Assembly (NCBI GenBank): GCA_045126975.1 | Contig: JBGVPL010000007.1 | Location: 1 to 64,000 of the forward strand | Direction of reading: 5' to 3' | Length of the DNA stretch: 64,000 bases | Origin: Aphodosoma sp045126975 | Lineage (GTDB): Bacteria > Bacteroidota > Bacteroidia > Bacteroidales > Paludibacteraceae | Shown here: positions 31,465-41,871 of the stretch, piece after piece | Layout: every line of letters starts with the position of its first letter | How positions within the stretch are numbered: position 1 is the stretch's first letter | Position numbers and translations under genes: made by a program | Notes under the pieces: model-generated | What the model saw: the letters and a program-made list of their open reading frames with translations, nothing else | What the model was told of the DNA's origin: nothing | Database searches by the model: none

Positions 31465-32898
31465 ATGAAAAAAATTACCTTTTTTGTTGTTGCTTTGTTT
31501 TTTGCAATGACTACATTTGCTGCTCCTCTTACAGGTGGTATGAAATTGTACTTTGATTTTACAGAACATGCACTTTGGAGTAAAAGTGTTAGAGTTCAAT
31601 GTTTCTTTGAATCTACAAATCAGATATTCTCTGATGCGACAAAATTGAGTGATGGTGTTTGGAAAATTATAGTGCCAGAAGGATCTTTTCAATATGTTGA
31701 GGTTGCTTGTTATGATGCAAAAAATCAAGAAATAGGGTCTTCTTTTCAATTGATTTATGATGGAAAAAATAATTTGTGGACATTGAAAGCAGATGCAGAA
31801 TTTGCAATGGTATATGCTACAGCGGAAGATTTTGTTTTAGGGGAATATGCGGGAAAAGAAGATTCTGCAGAATCAGAATCTCAATCTAGTGTTGCAGTTT
31901 CTTGGAGTATCAAAGAAGGTGCGGTATTGGAATCTTTTGCGGGTGTAACAGTGACATTTTCAGGAGTTGACCCTGTTGGTAGAAAATTAGATGGAAAAGA
32001 AGTGGTAGGGGCAGTAGCGCAGGGTTCGTCAACAAATGTATTATTTTATGAAGTAGATGAGTTGGGTAATCTTACTCCAGTTGATAATGGAACTTTGTAT
32101 TCGCAAGCAGATGGGTTGTCTATTATGTATATGCCTACAGAAGATAAGGGGTATAAAAATATTGTAGATGGAGCTTATATCAAACAAGGTAATTATCGCA
32201 TTATTATTGATGAAGGAGATGTTTTATTTACTCCTAATCGTGATGGTTTGGATAAGGTTTATAACAATCAAAAATATGTATTGAATTTTTCAATTAAAAA
32301 TGATTATGTAGCACGTGAATTTGTTGATGCTGATTATATAGTGTCTCCAAAAAATAATTCTACATTGGATGAAATCCGTGAGATAGAAATTATTTTTCCT
32401 GAATATGAATCAATAGCTGTTAAAGATACAACATTAAATGGTTTAAATTGGTTGCCTTGTGAATATAGTGTAGAGACAGAAGAACAAGGCTCTATGTGGG
32501 AAACAAAAGCTCCAATGCAATGGTCGGCAGTAGAAGGGAAACCTAATGCATTGCGTATTTTTGTTGCATCAGAAATGTTTGGTTCAGAATCTGTTGTAGA
32601 TGCAGATTCTTATCAAATCACAATTCCAGAAGGTATTGTGTATTTTTCGGAAACAGAGTCGTTTGTAACTTGCAATAAAGAGATTATATTGACTTATGTC
32701 GTTTCGGGTGATAAGTCAAGTGTAGAATCAGTAGAAGTTGCAAATATTTATACTAGAGATGGTTTGATTGTAGTTGATGGTGAGTGTCAAATTTTTGCAA
32801 TTACAGGTCAAAATGTTACTGCACAAAATGGTAATCTTGAAACTGGTGTTTATATTGTGAAATCTAATAATACTATTACTAAAGTTGTTTTGAAATAA
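31465..32898 (+). CDS. Secreted protein with T9SS sorting domain, unknown
   Basis: I do not recognise the main domain. The 477-residue protein has a signal peptide (MKKITFFVVALFFAMTTFAA), an N-terminal ~85-residue beta domain ('MKLYFDFTEHALWSKSVRVQ') of the kind found in carbohydrate- or calcium-binding modules, an acidic linker ('GKEDSAESESQSSVA') and a long beta-rich middle. The last ~60 residues look like a type A sorting domain ('GLIVVDGECQIFAITGQNV', 'LETGVYIVKS', ending 'TKVVLK'). It is followed by a terminator and the giant surface protein genes. A surface role is likely. Confidence 0.75.
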   Translation: MKKITFFVVALFFAMTTFAAPLTGGMKLYFDFTEHALWSKSVRVQCFFESTNQIFSDATKLSDGVWKIIVPEGSFQYVEVACYDAKNQEIGSSFQLIYDGKNNLWTLKADAEFAMVYATAEDFVLGEYAGKEDSAESESQSSVAVSWSIKEGAVLESFAGVTVTFSGVDPVGRKLDGKEVVGAVAQGSSTNVLFYEVDELGNLTPVDNGTLYSQADGLSIMYMPTEDKGYKNIVDGAYIKQGNYRIIIDEGDVLFTPNRDGLDKVYNNQKYVLNFSIKNDYVAREFVDADYIVSPKNNSTLDEIREIEIIFPEYESIAVKDTTLNGLNWLPCEYSVETEEQGSMWETKAPMQWSAVEGKPNALRIFVASEMFGSESVVDADSYQITIPEGIVYFSETESFVTCNKEIILTYVVSGDKSSVESVEVANIYTRDGLIVVDGECQIFAITGQNVTAQNGNLETGVYIVKSNNTITKVVLK

Positions 32899-32906
32899 TT
32901 TGATAG

Positions 32907-32940
32907 GCACAAGGTTATAAGAATATAACTTTGTGCTTTA
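32907..32940 (+). terminator. Terminator before the first giant gene
   Basis: GCACAAGGTTATA (32907-32919) pairs with TATAACTTTGTGC (32924-32936) with one G-U pair, followed by tttattttg. Confidence 0.85.
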
Positions 32941-32980
32941 TTTTGTATTTTATAGGCATAAATTTAATATATATACTTTT

Positions 32981-35900
32981 ATGAAAAAGAATTGGAGAAG
33001 ATTATTTAGTTCATTTTTTGTTTTCTTTGCAGCGTTGTCGCTTTTTGCGCAACAAGGTCAAGAGGGTCGTGTTCTTGAAGAAAGTTTCGAAAATGGAATA
33101 CCTACAACATGGTCACAAGAAGTTGTATATGATAATTTGCAGTGGATAGTAGAGAGTGGCGATTTAGCTTTTCCTAATGGTGCTTTTAAAGGGAATAAAC
33201 GTGTTGCTTTTCGTAATACATCTGGAAAAACTAAAAAAGCATCAACTCGATTGGTCTCTCCTATTTTTGATGTGACTAAATTGTATCGACCTTTGTTGGT
33301 TTTTGCTCATGCACAAGATCAATGGATTAAGGATGTTGATGTGCTTAGAGTGCTTTATAGATTGTCTCCTGAAGCTGAATGGGTGGAATTAAAAACTTTT
33401 GATAAGTGTATTACGTTTTGGCAGACAGATACAGTTAAATTGGTCGGTTCGTCAAAAACTTATCAAATTGCTTTTGAGGCAATAGATAACCTTGGTCGTG
33501 GAGTTGTTATAGATAATGTTGAAATTCGCTCAACACCACGATGTGATACTCCATACGCATTGGATATTAGTGAAAAAACTAGTAGCAGTGTTGTAATCAA
33601 TTGGTTAGGTGCTTTTGATGCTAAAGGTTTTGATTTGAAAGTTTCTACTACTCCTCTCTCTGCAGAGCAATTGGAGGACGATTCTTATAAGGCTGATGTT
33701 GTAGATACTTCATTACCTACTTCATGGAATTATAAAGTGACAGAACTTGTTTCTGGTGCAAAATATTATTATTATTTGCGTTCGCTTTGTGATAAAGAGA
33801 TAAGTGGTTGGGCAGCAGATTCGTTTGAAGTGGCTAATATGATTACTGTCCCTTATTATCAGAATTTTAATATGAAGAAAACTGCTGGAGGTCTTGTTTC
33901 TTATGTTGAGAAATGGGCTTTTGGTGCATCAAAATCAGCTACAAATCCTTTTGTAAATACATGTTTGACAGATAAAACTTGGTGTGCTTCACCTGATTCT
34001 ACTTTTGCTTTGTGTTTCTATGGGTCAGACGATGTAGAAAATATAACTGCGATAAGAGGTGGTGCATATTCATACGCTGTTTTGCCAGAAACAGAAGTTG
34101 AAGATATGAGTAAGCTTTGTGTTTCTTTCAGCACGGTTAATTGGAATTCTCACCTTTCTGATAGATTTAGTATTATAGTAGGTGTGATGACTGACCCTAG
34201 CGATAAAACTACATTTAAAGCTGTTGATACTGTAGATGTTAAGTCGTTGCGTGTGTATGAAGAGGTTGTAGTTACATTCGAAAATTATAAAGGTAATGGT
34301 AAATTTATCGCCTTTATGTCTGATTTTGTGGAGTCTAATATGTTCACTATGGATAATCTTAAAATAGATTATATACCAGAAGTGAAAAAAGTGACTGATT
34401 TTGAAGCTCGTCTTATAACATCAACTTCATTGAAATTTAATTTTAATTCTGAGTATTTAAAATATGAGGTTGCTATTTCTCCTTTAAAATTGGAAGTATC
34501 AAAAATAGATTCATTAGCAACTGATATAATAAAGGCAGAAATTGCAAATAATGGTGTTGTTACGGGTTTGGTAAATAACACAAATTATTTTGTTTATGCT
34601 CGTGCAATTGATGGAGATAAAAAAGGAGAATGGGGTAGTTATCGTGTAGTGCGTACTCCAGGTAAAATAGATTTGTTGCCTTATACTGAGTCATTTACGA
34701 AGACTGCAGAAAATCCTTTATATGCTATTAGTTATGGTGAATTTGTGGTGACTCCTAAAAAATATATGGCGAATGGTTTGATTACATTGACAAGTGGAGC
34801 GTATTCAATGTATTGTGATGATGCTAAATGTTCTGAAGAGCAAGAATCAGGGACTATTAATTTTGGTACTACACATACAGAAACTGATGATCCTGAAAAA
34901 CACCTTCATGCTGAATTAGGTTTGAATGATTACGATTTATGGGCAGCTACAGTATTCCCAGAATTAACAATGGATATTCGTACTGTGTCAGTAAGTTTCA
35001 TTGGTAAAAATTCATCTGAAGATAATAATGGAGCTGTTATTGTTGGTGTTATGTCTTCTGCCAACGATATCTCTACATTCCAAGCTATAGACACGATTAA
35101 ATTAGATACAAAAGAGAAAAAATATGTATATAATTTAGATGAATATGACGTAGAAGGTCAATTCTTTGCTTTCTTGGTAGATTCACGTCTTGTTCAAACA
35201 ACAAAAAATGTTGTTTGTGTTGATGATGTTAGATTTTCGGAAATCCCTGTTTGTAAAAGTCCATCTGATATAGAGATTGTTTCGGTAGTAGGAGACCCTA
35301 CAAAAATGACTCTTCAATGGAAAGCAAATGGTGCTAAATCGTGGAAGGTTCGCCTTTTTGAACCTGAATATAAAAAGGTATCTAAAACTACAACAAACCC
35401 GATAACAGGCGTTGCTAAAACAACTTATACATGGGAGCCAGTATTACCTAATATTGACTCTATGTATTCAACTACTTATCAATATGATTATATTTATGAT
35501 AATACAGTGAATACTAACAGGATTCAGTTTACAGACTTGCGCCCTTCAGGTAATGTTTATTATTACACAATTTGTTCTGTTTGTGAATCTGGTGAAGAGG
35601 GAATTTGGTCGGAATTTGAAAGTTTTGCAACGAACTGTTATGATGAAGAACCTATACCTTATGTTCAAAATTTTGATAATAAGGCATATCGTGTAGGGCA
35701 TACATTTAAAGGGTTTGCTGTGCCTTGTATGTTAACGGAGCAGATTACAAATGGAACAACTATTTATAGTCCAAGTATTGCAAATAGTCAGTCTGCAACA
35801 GAGTATAATTCGCTTATAATGTCAAAGGCAGAAAGAACAGGAAACAGAAATCCTTATGTAGCATTGCCAAAAATGTCGAAACCTCTTACTGAATTGCAGA

Positions 35901-38900
35901 TTTCATTTAAGACATTTGGACGTGAATCGCAACCGCCTATTTTGGTAGGTGTTATGACTGATCCGTTGGATACTTTGACATTTGAAATGGTAGAGTCAAT
36001 TCAACCTATTGTTTCTGAAAAGGCAAGTGATGATGCTCCAGAAGAATTTTTAGAATATATTGTTTCTTTTGCAGATTATAAAGGGAAAGGTGAGTATATT
36101 GCCTTGATGTTGAAAGATGATCAAAAGTATATGGATGTTTCTGCTTTGATTGATGATATTGTAGTTGATAATATTGTACCTTGTGAACGTCCTGAAAATG
36201 TTAAACTTGTAGATTTCACAGATAAATCAGTTAAGATTAGTTGGAAAGCGGATAAGGATACAGAACAATGGAGAGTGGTGTTTGCTAAGAATAAATTGAC
36301 AAGTCAAGATTTGAGTAATCCACAACTCAATAATAAGATAGTGAAGGTTGAAACAACAAATTCAAATCCTGTATGGTTTAGTGGTTTGGTTGCAAATACA
36401 CGTTATTATGTTTATGTTCAATCAATGTGTAGTTCGACCGATGTAAGTAAATGGTCAAATTATATGACTTTTACGACTCTTTGTACACCATTGAGTATTG
36501 AAAATGCAGAAGTAGAAAGTTTTGAAAATTATGAAACGGGTAAAGGTACTTTCCCTCCTTGCTATATAGTTGGTTCTCAAACATCAAAAAATAGTGATTA
36601 TATTCCATATTGTAGTTCAGATTATGCTCATACAGGTAAGTCATCTTTGTTTATTAAAACAGATGAAGAAAATAACAAAGCTTATGTTATAACAAATAGT
36701 TTGGATGTAGAGGATATTGCCAATGCAAGATTGAATTTCTGGGGTTATACTAAATATCCAAATAGTAGTTATGCACACTCAATTGTGGTTGGTGTTTTGA
36801 CTACACCAGTCGATCTTGGTACTTTTGTCCCTGTTGATACAATTTCTTTATCTTCAGAAGAACGTCCATACGAAGTTTATTTTAACAATTATCAGTATGA
36901 CTTGAATGGAGATAGAGGTAAATTTATCATGTTCTTCTCTGAGTTTGATAGACCGAACGAAGTTTTCATAGATGATATATCTTTGGGTAAAGCATCTGAT
37001 TGTCCTACAAGTTTTTATTTTGATGAAATTACAGCTACATCATTTAAACTTCGCTTTACTACTAACAATGCGCCATATCAGGTGAAATATTCAACTTCAA
37101 TGGTTACTGATTTGGCAGTATTGGATTCTGATGCTCTACCTTCTTTTGTTGTAGAAGGAGATACTTTGTTATTTGAAAATCTTAAGCCTTATTCAACATA
37201 TTATTTCTATGCACGTTCAACTTGTGATGGAAAATATGGCGAATGGTCTAATGTAAATGTTGTGAATACTAGTTGTTTAGATGTTTTGTCTTTGCCATAT
37301 TTTGATAACTTTGATAATCAAATAGCTACAGATCAGGCTCCAGAGTGTTGGTTTACTTATTATCAAGATATGAATATTCGTTATCCTGCATTGGATAAGA
37401 TGATAAGTGCTTTGACTCCTGGAAGTCATCCGTATTCAGGAACTCGTTCTATTTATTTGAAATCATCGGTTTCTGACACCTCTTATTTGGTTACGCCTCA
37501 AATTGATATTGATGATTTAAGTAAATGTCAAGTCTCTTTTTATATTTCTCCAAAAACTAAAAATAAAAATACCTCTATTGTTGTTGGTGTGGTATCCGAT
37601 ATAAATAATATAAAAGACTCATTTGAACCAGTTGATACTATCATTATTAATAGAAGTGCATTTGATTGGACAGATTGGACAGTTTCTTTGGAAAATTATA
37701 AAGGAGAAGGAAAGCATATTGGCTTTGTTTCTGATCCATCTCTTAATGAGTCAACAAGTGGTATTTGTATTGATGATATACTCATCGAACTTATTCCAAC
37801 ATGCGCAAAGCCACAAAATTTTAAATTTGTCAGTCACACAAGTAAATCGTTAACTATTTCATTTGAGGGAATAGGTGTTTCTAAATATGAAGCAGTTTGT
37901 GGTCCTGTTGGTTTTGATGTAAATAATACAGAAAATACTATTTTTGAATTTACTGATACAGAAATTACTTTGACTGGACTTAATGCTGGTACATATTATG
38001 ATGTTTATGTTAGAGCCGTATGTAGTGATATCGATAAATCTCCATGGGTTGCAGCAGGTAAATATTTTACTATTGGAGAATTGGTAGTTGAATATCCATA
38101 TTTTATTGATTTTGAAAATCAAGAAGAAAATCAAAATTGGATGTTTAAGCAAGATGCACAATCAAATAAATGGTTTATCGGTGCTGATACAGCTCATGTG
38201 GTAAGTGATGGAGTCGCTGATGGTGGAAATGCTTTGTATGTTTCGTGGGATGGTGGAGTATCAGCTCATTATAATAATATTTCATCATCAAGCTCATGGG
38301 CTTATAGAGCTTTAGATTTACAACCTGGTACATATACTATATCTTTTGATTGGACTTGTGTAGGAGAGAAAGGAAAGTCTGCGACAGGTGTGGATTATCT
38401 TGATTATATGCGTGTTGGTTTATTGCCTACAACTTCAGTGTTTAATGCCGGTTCAAATCTTGTTACAGCAGATGATGTATCTTCAGTGAATTTGAATCCT
38501 AAGATGACTTTAACTTCTACACCAAAAGGTTGGATTGAACTTACAGAAGAGGTTGCAGATAATGAATTTGCATTTAATGCTGTTGATAAAACAAAACCTT
38601 TGGAAAAGCAATGGAAAACACAAGTTGTAACATTTGTTGTTGATGAAGAAACAGCTGGAACTTATAATATGGTTTTCTTCTGGCGTAATAACAATAAGGA
38701 TGGTGATTATGCTGAAGTTCGTTCTGCTGTTATTGATAATATTGAGATTGTACTTGATAGTTGTGATATGGCGTATGATTTGCAAATTGTTGAAATGGGA
38801 GAAAATTATGCAGATTTGTCATGGAATGTTATAAATAGTAATGTGAAAGGTTATCAAGTTGATGTCGAACCTGTTAAAGTTGATATTAAAGTTGGTTCGG

Positions 38901-41854
38901 ATAATACAAAAGTATTTTCACAATTTATAGAAACTAATTTTGTTAAGATTACAGGATTGACAGATAATACAGATTATAAGGCGTATATTCAAGTTATTTG
39001 TGATACTAATTCTGTAGGTGTTAAAACAGAACCATTCTTGTTTACAACAAATTGTCGTTCTATAGGTGTTGATTCATTGTTAGATTTTGAGGATGAAGAT
39101 AATCATTTCTATATGTCATATACAAATGGTAAAGCTAATACAGGATTTCCAATCCCTAAATGTTTTGTTATTGGTCATGAGAATATGGCATTTTCAACTT
39201 CTGCTTATGCAAGGTATTTTCCTAATTTGATTGCGAATAGTAAAACTAAAAAGTACTCTCGTTCTGGTGATTATGCTTTGATTTTTGAACGTTCAGGTAA
39301 AACAGCTTCTCTTAAAAATGATGGTGGTTATATTGCATTGCCTGATTTTGATGGGGATAGGGAATTTTTGCAGTTAAGTTTTTGGATGCGAGCAGTATAT
39401 GAAAATCCAAATTCTAAATTGATTGAAACTTTTGGGGCAAAGCAGGCTGCTGCTGATTATGCAAAAAAACTTACTGTTGGTACTATGACTGACCCTAATG
39501 ATTTAGCAACTTTTGAACCTATTACAATTTTAGAATATCCTTATGATGATTCTATTATTAAAAATGGAACAGATGTTACTAATGACCCTACAGGAAATGA
39601 ATATTGGGTAGAATTTAGAATTCCATTGGTAGGTACAGATGGTAAGTATATTGCATTCAAAAATGAGTTGTATGGTGATGGTTTAGAAAAAAATATTCTT
39701 TACATTGATGATATTAAATTAACATCTGTTGAGTGTGTTCGTCCTGAATTTATTAAAGTAGATTCTATAACAACAGAATCGGTTGTTGTGAATTGCGCTC
39801 ATGGCAATGTAGAAAAACATGTTGTTAGGATTGCAACAGATGAAGATTTTACAACTAATTTGCGTGTAGATACAGTTTCTGGTTTCCCTGTTAAATTATC
39901 GGGATTGAATTCATCTACGATATATTATTTGCAAATGCAATCATTCTGTGAAGAGGGGCGAGTTTCTGAATTGTCGGATGTTGTAACATTTACAACACTT
40001 AAAACTCTTCCTTATACAGAAGTGTTTGATACTGAATTTTATTGTCCTATAGATTGGAGTCGTGCGAATGTCGTCACAGATGATGTCTTGTTTGGTAATG
40101 GTAATGTATTCTATTTTGTGCCAGAGTTTAACAATGAAGGATGGAAGCAAAAAGGTCCAATATTTAGACATGGTTTCTTCTCTTCAACTCACATGTTTGC
40201 TGAAGTTTCTTGTTTGGGTGGAAATCCTAATAATGCGTCTGTTCATTGGATGGTTTCTCCAAGTGTTGTGTTGCCAGAGAAGAATCATTTACATCTTGTC
40301 TTTGATTTGGCATTGACAGATATGGGAGGTGCAGAGCCTGTAAGTTCAGAAGATTTGAATGCGCCATCAAGTACATTTATGGTTGTTGTCTCAAATGATG
40401 CAGGAAAAACATGGAAACGTACAAATGCCGTAGTTTGGGGAACAGCAAAAGATGATTATGAATATTTTGATATTCCTTTTACTGGTAAAAAATATTCTAT
40501 TAATTTAGATAAATTTGCTGGAGATACTATTCAAGTTGCATTCTATGTTGAATCTGCAGTTGATAGAAATACATCTACTGAGATTCATGTTGATAATATT
40601 CATATTAATGAATATATTGAAAATGTAGTTGATGTTTCATTGTGTGAAACACAAGATTACTTGAATGGGGAATTCTATATTCCTTATTCAGAAATGAAGT
40701 TGGGAGAAAACAAATTTGATGATTGGGTGTTGACAAATGAAATTGGGGGGCTTGATATTTTGAATCTCACTAAAATTACAGTTTCTCCATTAGTTGTGGA
40801 TACTATTTCGACTTCTATTTGTGAGGGAGATGTTTATGAATTGAATAACTTCTCAGGACTTATGGATGCTGGTATTTATAAACAAAAATTGTCTTCTGCA
40901 AAAAAATGTGACTCTCTTGTAGTACTTGATTTGTCGGTAATTCCAGCAGCTCGTGTAAATGTTGTTGATACTATTTGCGCAGGACAAAAATATGTTTTGA
41001 ATGGTAGAGAATTTAATAAAACAGGTGTTTATGTTGATACTTTGATTTCTACAAATACCTATTGTGATTCAATTGTAACTTTGACTCTCATTGTCAATGA
41101 TGCTATTATTGAGTATAAAGATGTAAATATTTGTTTTGGTGATTCTATTATATTTGGAACTAAAATACTTAAAGAATCAGGTGTTTATGAAGGAAAATTT
41201 GTTTCTGTTGAAGGTTGCGATTCAATTGTTACGTTGACTGCAACAGTATTGCCAGATTTACGTAAAACAATAAATGCAGTTATTAAGAAGGGTGAAAAAT
41301 ATAGTGAAAATGGATTTAATGGTTTGTCTCGTCAAGGGACATATACGTTGAATTTGACATCTCAAGATGGTTGTGATTCAACTATTACCTTGAATCTTGT
41401 TGTGGTAGAATCGGATACAACTTATGTTGAATTTGAAATTACAACAGAGGATCTTCCTTATGAATATGAAACTATTTATTATGATGAAGATACAGAACCA
41501 GGTACATACATTGATACTATTGTTATTTCAAAAGATAATGTTGATTACGTTATTATTCATACATTGACAATTGTATTGGTTGATGCTGTTGAAAATGTTC
41601 AAGTAGGGCAGTTGACAATGCTTCCAAATCCACTGAAATCTAATCAGACATTGTATATTACTAACGAATTTACAATGGAAGAGCGTAATGGTTTGGTCGT
41701 AGAGGTGTTTGACATGCTTGGTCAACGTGTATATGCTGATGTCCCAGTTGTTTATCCTATTACAGTAGATGGACTTTCTCAATCTGGAGTATATGTGGTT
41801 CGTATTACAACCGGCATTGGTGATATGTATCAAGGTAAGATTTTATATGAATAA
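32981..41854 (+). CDS. Giant T9SS surface protein 1 (2957 aa), adhesin-like and FN3-like modules
   Basis: The start at 32981 (MKKNWRRLFSSFFVFFAALS) gives a proper signal peptide; an earlier in-frame ATG at 32933 would add 16 residues before it. The protein alternates jelly-roll domains of cleaved-adhesin/MAM type ('EESFENGIPTTWSQE', 'FRNTSGKTKKASTRLVSP') with fibronectin-III-like modules ('VVINWLGAFDAKGFDLKVST', 'YYYYLRSLCDK') through residue ~2560. Four ~65-residue repeats with a CxG...GxY...CDS pattern span ~2614-2810. The last ~90 residues are a type A T9SS domain ('MLPNPLKSNQTLYIT' to 'YQGKILYE'). It would be a very long surface-bound adhesin or binding protein. It is closely paralogous to the 2989-residue protein at 48269. 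The next gene begins after 17 bases, so they are probably co-transcribed. Confidence 0.86.
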   Translation: MKKNWRRLFSSFFVFFAALSLFAQQGQEGRVLEESFENGIPTTWSQEVVYDNLQWIVESGDLAFPNGAFKGNKRVAFRNTSGKTKKASTRLVSPIFDVTKLYRPLLVFAHAQDQWIKDVDVLRVLYRLSPEAEWVELKTFDKCITFWQTDTVKLVGSSKTYQIAFEAIDNLGRGVVIDNVEIRSTPRCDTPYALDISEKTSSSVVINWLGAFDAKGFDLKVSTTPLSAEQLEDDSYKADVVDTSLPTSWNYKVTELVSGAKYYYYLRSLCDKEISGWAADSFEVANMITVPYYQNFNMKKTAGGLVSYVEKWAFGASKSATNPFVNTCLTDKTWCASPDSTFALCFYGSDDVENITAIRGGAYSYAVLPETEVEDMSKLCVSFSTVNWNSHLSDRFSIIVGVMTDPSDKTTFKAVDTVDVKSLRVYEEVVVTFENYKGNGKFIAFMSDFVESNMFTMDNLKIDYIPEVKKVTDFEARLITSTSLKFNFNSEYLKYEVAISPLKLEVSKIDSLATDIIKAEIANNGVVTGLVNNTNYFVYARAIDGDKKGEWGSYRVVRTPGKIDLLPYTESFTKTAENPLYAISYGEFVVTPKKYMANGLITLTSGAYSMYCDDAKCSEEQESGTINFGTTHTETDDPEKHLHAELGLNDYDLWAATVFPELTMDIRTVSVSFIGKNSSEDNNGAVIVGVMSSANDISTFQAIDTIKLDTKEKKYVYNLDEYDVEGQFFAFLVDSRLVQTTKNVVCVDDVRFSEIPVCKSPSDIEIVSVVGDPTKMTLQWKANGAKSWKVRLFEPEYKKVSKTTTNPITGVAKTTYTWEPVLPNIDSMYSTTYQYDYIYDNTVNTNRIQFTDLRPSGNVYYYTICSVCESGEEGIWSEFESFATNCYDEEPIPYVQNFDNKAYRVGHTFKGFAVPCMLTEQITNGTTIYSPSIANSQSATEYNSLIMSKAERTGNRNPYVALPKMSKPLTELQISFKTFGRESQPPILVGVMTDPLDTLTFEMVESIQPIVSEKASDDAPEEFLEYIVSFADYKGKGEYIALMLKDDQKYMDVSALIDDIVVDNIVPCERPENVKLVDFTDKSVKISWKADKDTEQWRVVFAKNKLTSQDLSNPQLNNKIVKVETTNSNPVWFSGLVANTRYYVYVQSMCSSTDVSKWSNYMTFTTLCTPLSIENAEVESFENYETGKGTFPPCYIVGSQTSKNSDYIPYCSSDYAHTGKSSLFIKTDEENNKAYVITNSLDVEDIANARLNFWGYTKYPNSSYAHSIVVGVLTTPVDLGTFVPVDTISLSSEERPYEVYFNNYQYDLNGDRGKFIMFFSEFDRPNEVFIDDISLGKASDCPTSFYFDEITATSFKLRFTTNNAPYQVKYSTSMVTDLAVLDSDALPSFVVEGDTLLFENLKPYSTYYFYARSTCDGKYGEWSNVNVVNTSCLDVLSLPYFDNFDNQIATDQAPECWFTYYQDMNIRYPALDKMISALTPGSHPYSGTRSIYLKSSVSDTSYLVTPQIDIDDLSKCQVSFYISPKTKNKNTSIVVGVVSDINNIKDSFEPVDTIIINRSAFDWTDWTVSLENYKGEGKHIGFVSDPSLNESTSGICIDDILIELIPTCAKPQNFKFVSHTSKSLTISFEGIGVSKYEAVCGPVGFDVNNTENTIFEFTDTEITLTGLNAGTYYDVYVRAVCSDIDKSPWVAAGKYFTIGELVVEYPYFIDFENQEENQNWMFKQDAQSNKWFIGADTAHVVSDGVADGGNALYVSWDGGVSAHYNNISSSSSWAYRALDLQPGTYTISFDWTCVGEKGKSATGVDYLDYMRVGLLPTTSVFNAGSNLVTADDVSSVNLNPKMTLTSTPKGWIELTEEVADNEFAFNAVDKTKPLEKQWKTQVVTFVVDEETAGTYNMVFFWRNNNKDGDYAEVRSAVIDNIEIVLDSCDMAYDLQIVEMGENYADLSWNVINSNVKGYQVDVEPVKVDIKVGSDNTKVFSQFIETNFVKITGLTDNTDYKAYIQVICDTNSVGVKTEPFLFTTNCRSIGVDSLLDFEDEDNHFYMSYTNGKANTGFPIPKCFVIGHENMAFSTSAYARYFPNLIANSKTKKYSRSGDYALIFERSGKTASLKNDGGYIALPDFDGDREFLQLSFWMRAVYENPNSKLIETFGAKQAAADYAKKLTVGTMTDPNDLATFEPITILEYPYDDSIIKNGTDVTNDPTGNEYWVEFRIPLVGTDGKYIAFKNELYGDGLEKNILYIDDIKLTSVECVRPEFIKVDSITTESVVVNCAHGNVEKHVVRIATDEDFTTNLRVDTVSGFPVKLSGLNSSTIYYLQMQSFCEEGRVSELSDVVTFTTLKTLPYTEVFDTEFYCPIDWSRANVVTDDVLFGNGNVFYFVPEFNNEGWKQKGPIFRHGFFSSTHMFAEVSCLGGNPNNASVHWMVSPSVVLPEKNHLHLVFDLALTDMGGAEPVSSEDLNAPSSTFMVVVSNDAGKTWKRTNAVVWGTAKDDYEYFDIPFTGKKYSINLDKFAGDTIQVAFYVESAVDRNTSTEIHVDNIHINEYIENVVDVSLCETQDYLNGEFYIPYSEMKLGENKFDDWVLTNEIGGLDILNLTKITVSPLVVDTISTSICEGDVYELNNFSGLMDAGIYKQKLSSAKKCDSLVVLDLSVIPAARVNVVDTICAGQKYVLNGREFNKTGVYVDTLISTNTYCDSIVTLTLIVNDAIIEYKDVNICFGDSIIFGTKILKESGVYEGKFVSVEGCDSIVTLTATVLPDLRKTINAVIKKGEKYSENGFNGLSRQGTYTLNLTSQDGCDSTITLNLVVVESDTTYVEFEITTEDLPYEYETIYYDEDTEPGTYIDTIVISKDNVDYVIIHTLTIVLVDAVENVQVGQLTMLPNPLKSNQTLYITNEFTMEERNGLVVEVFDMLGQRVYADVPVVYPITVDGLSQSGVYVVRITTGIGDMYQGKILYE

Positions 41855-41871
41855 TATAAATAGAATAAAAA

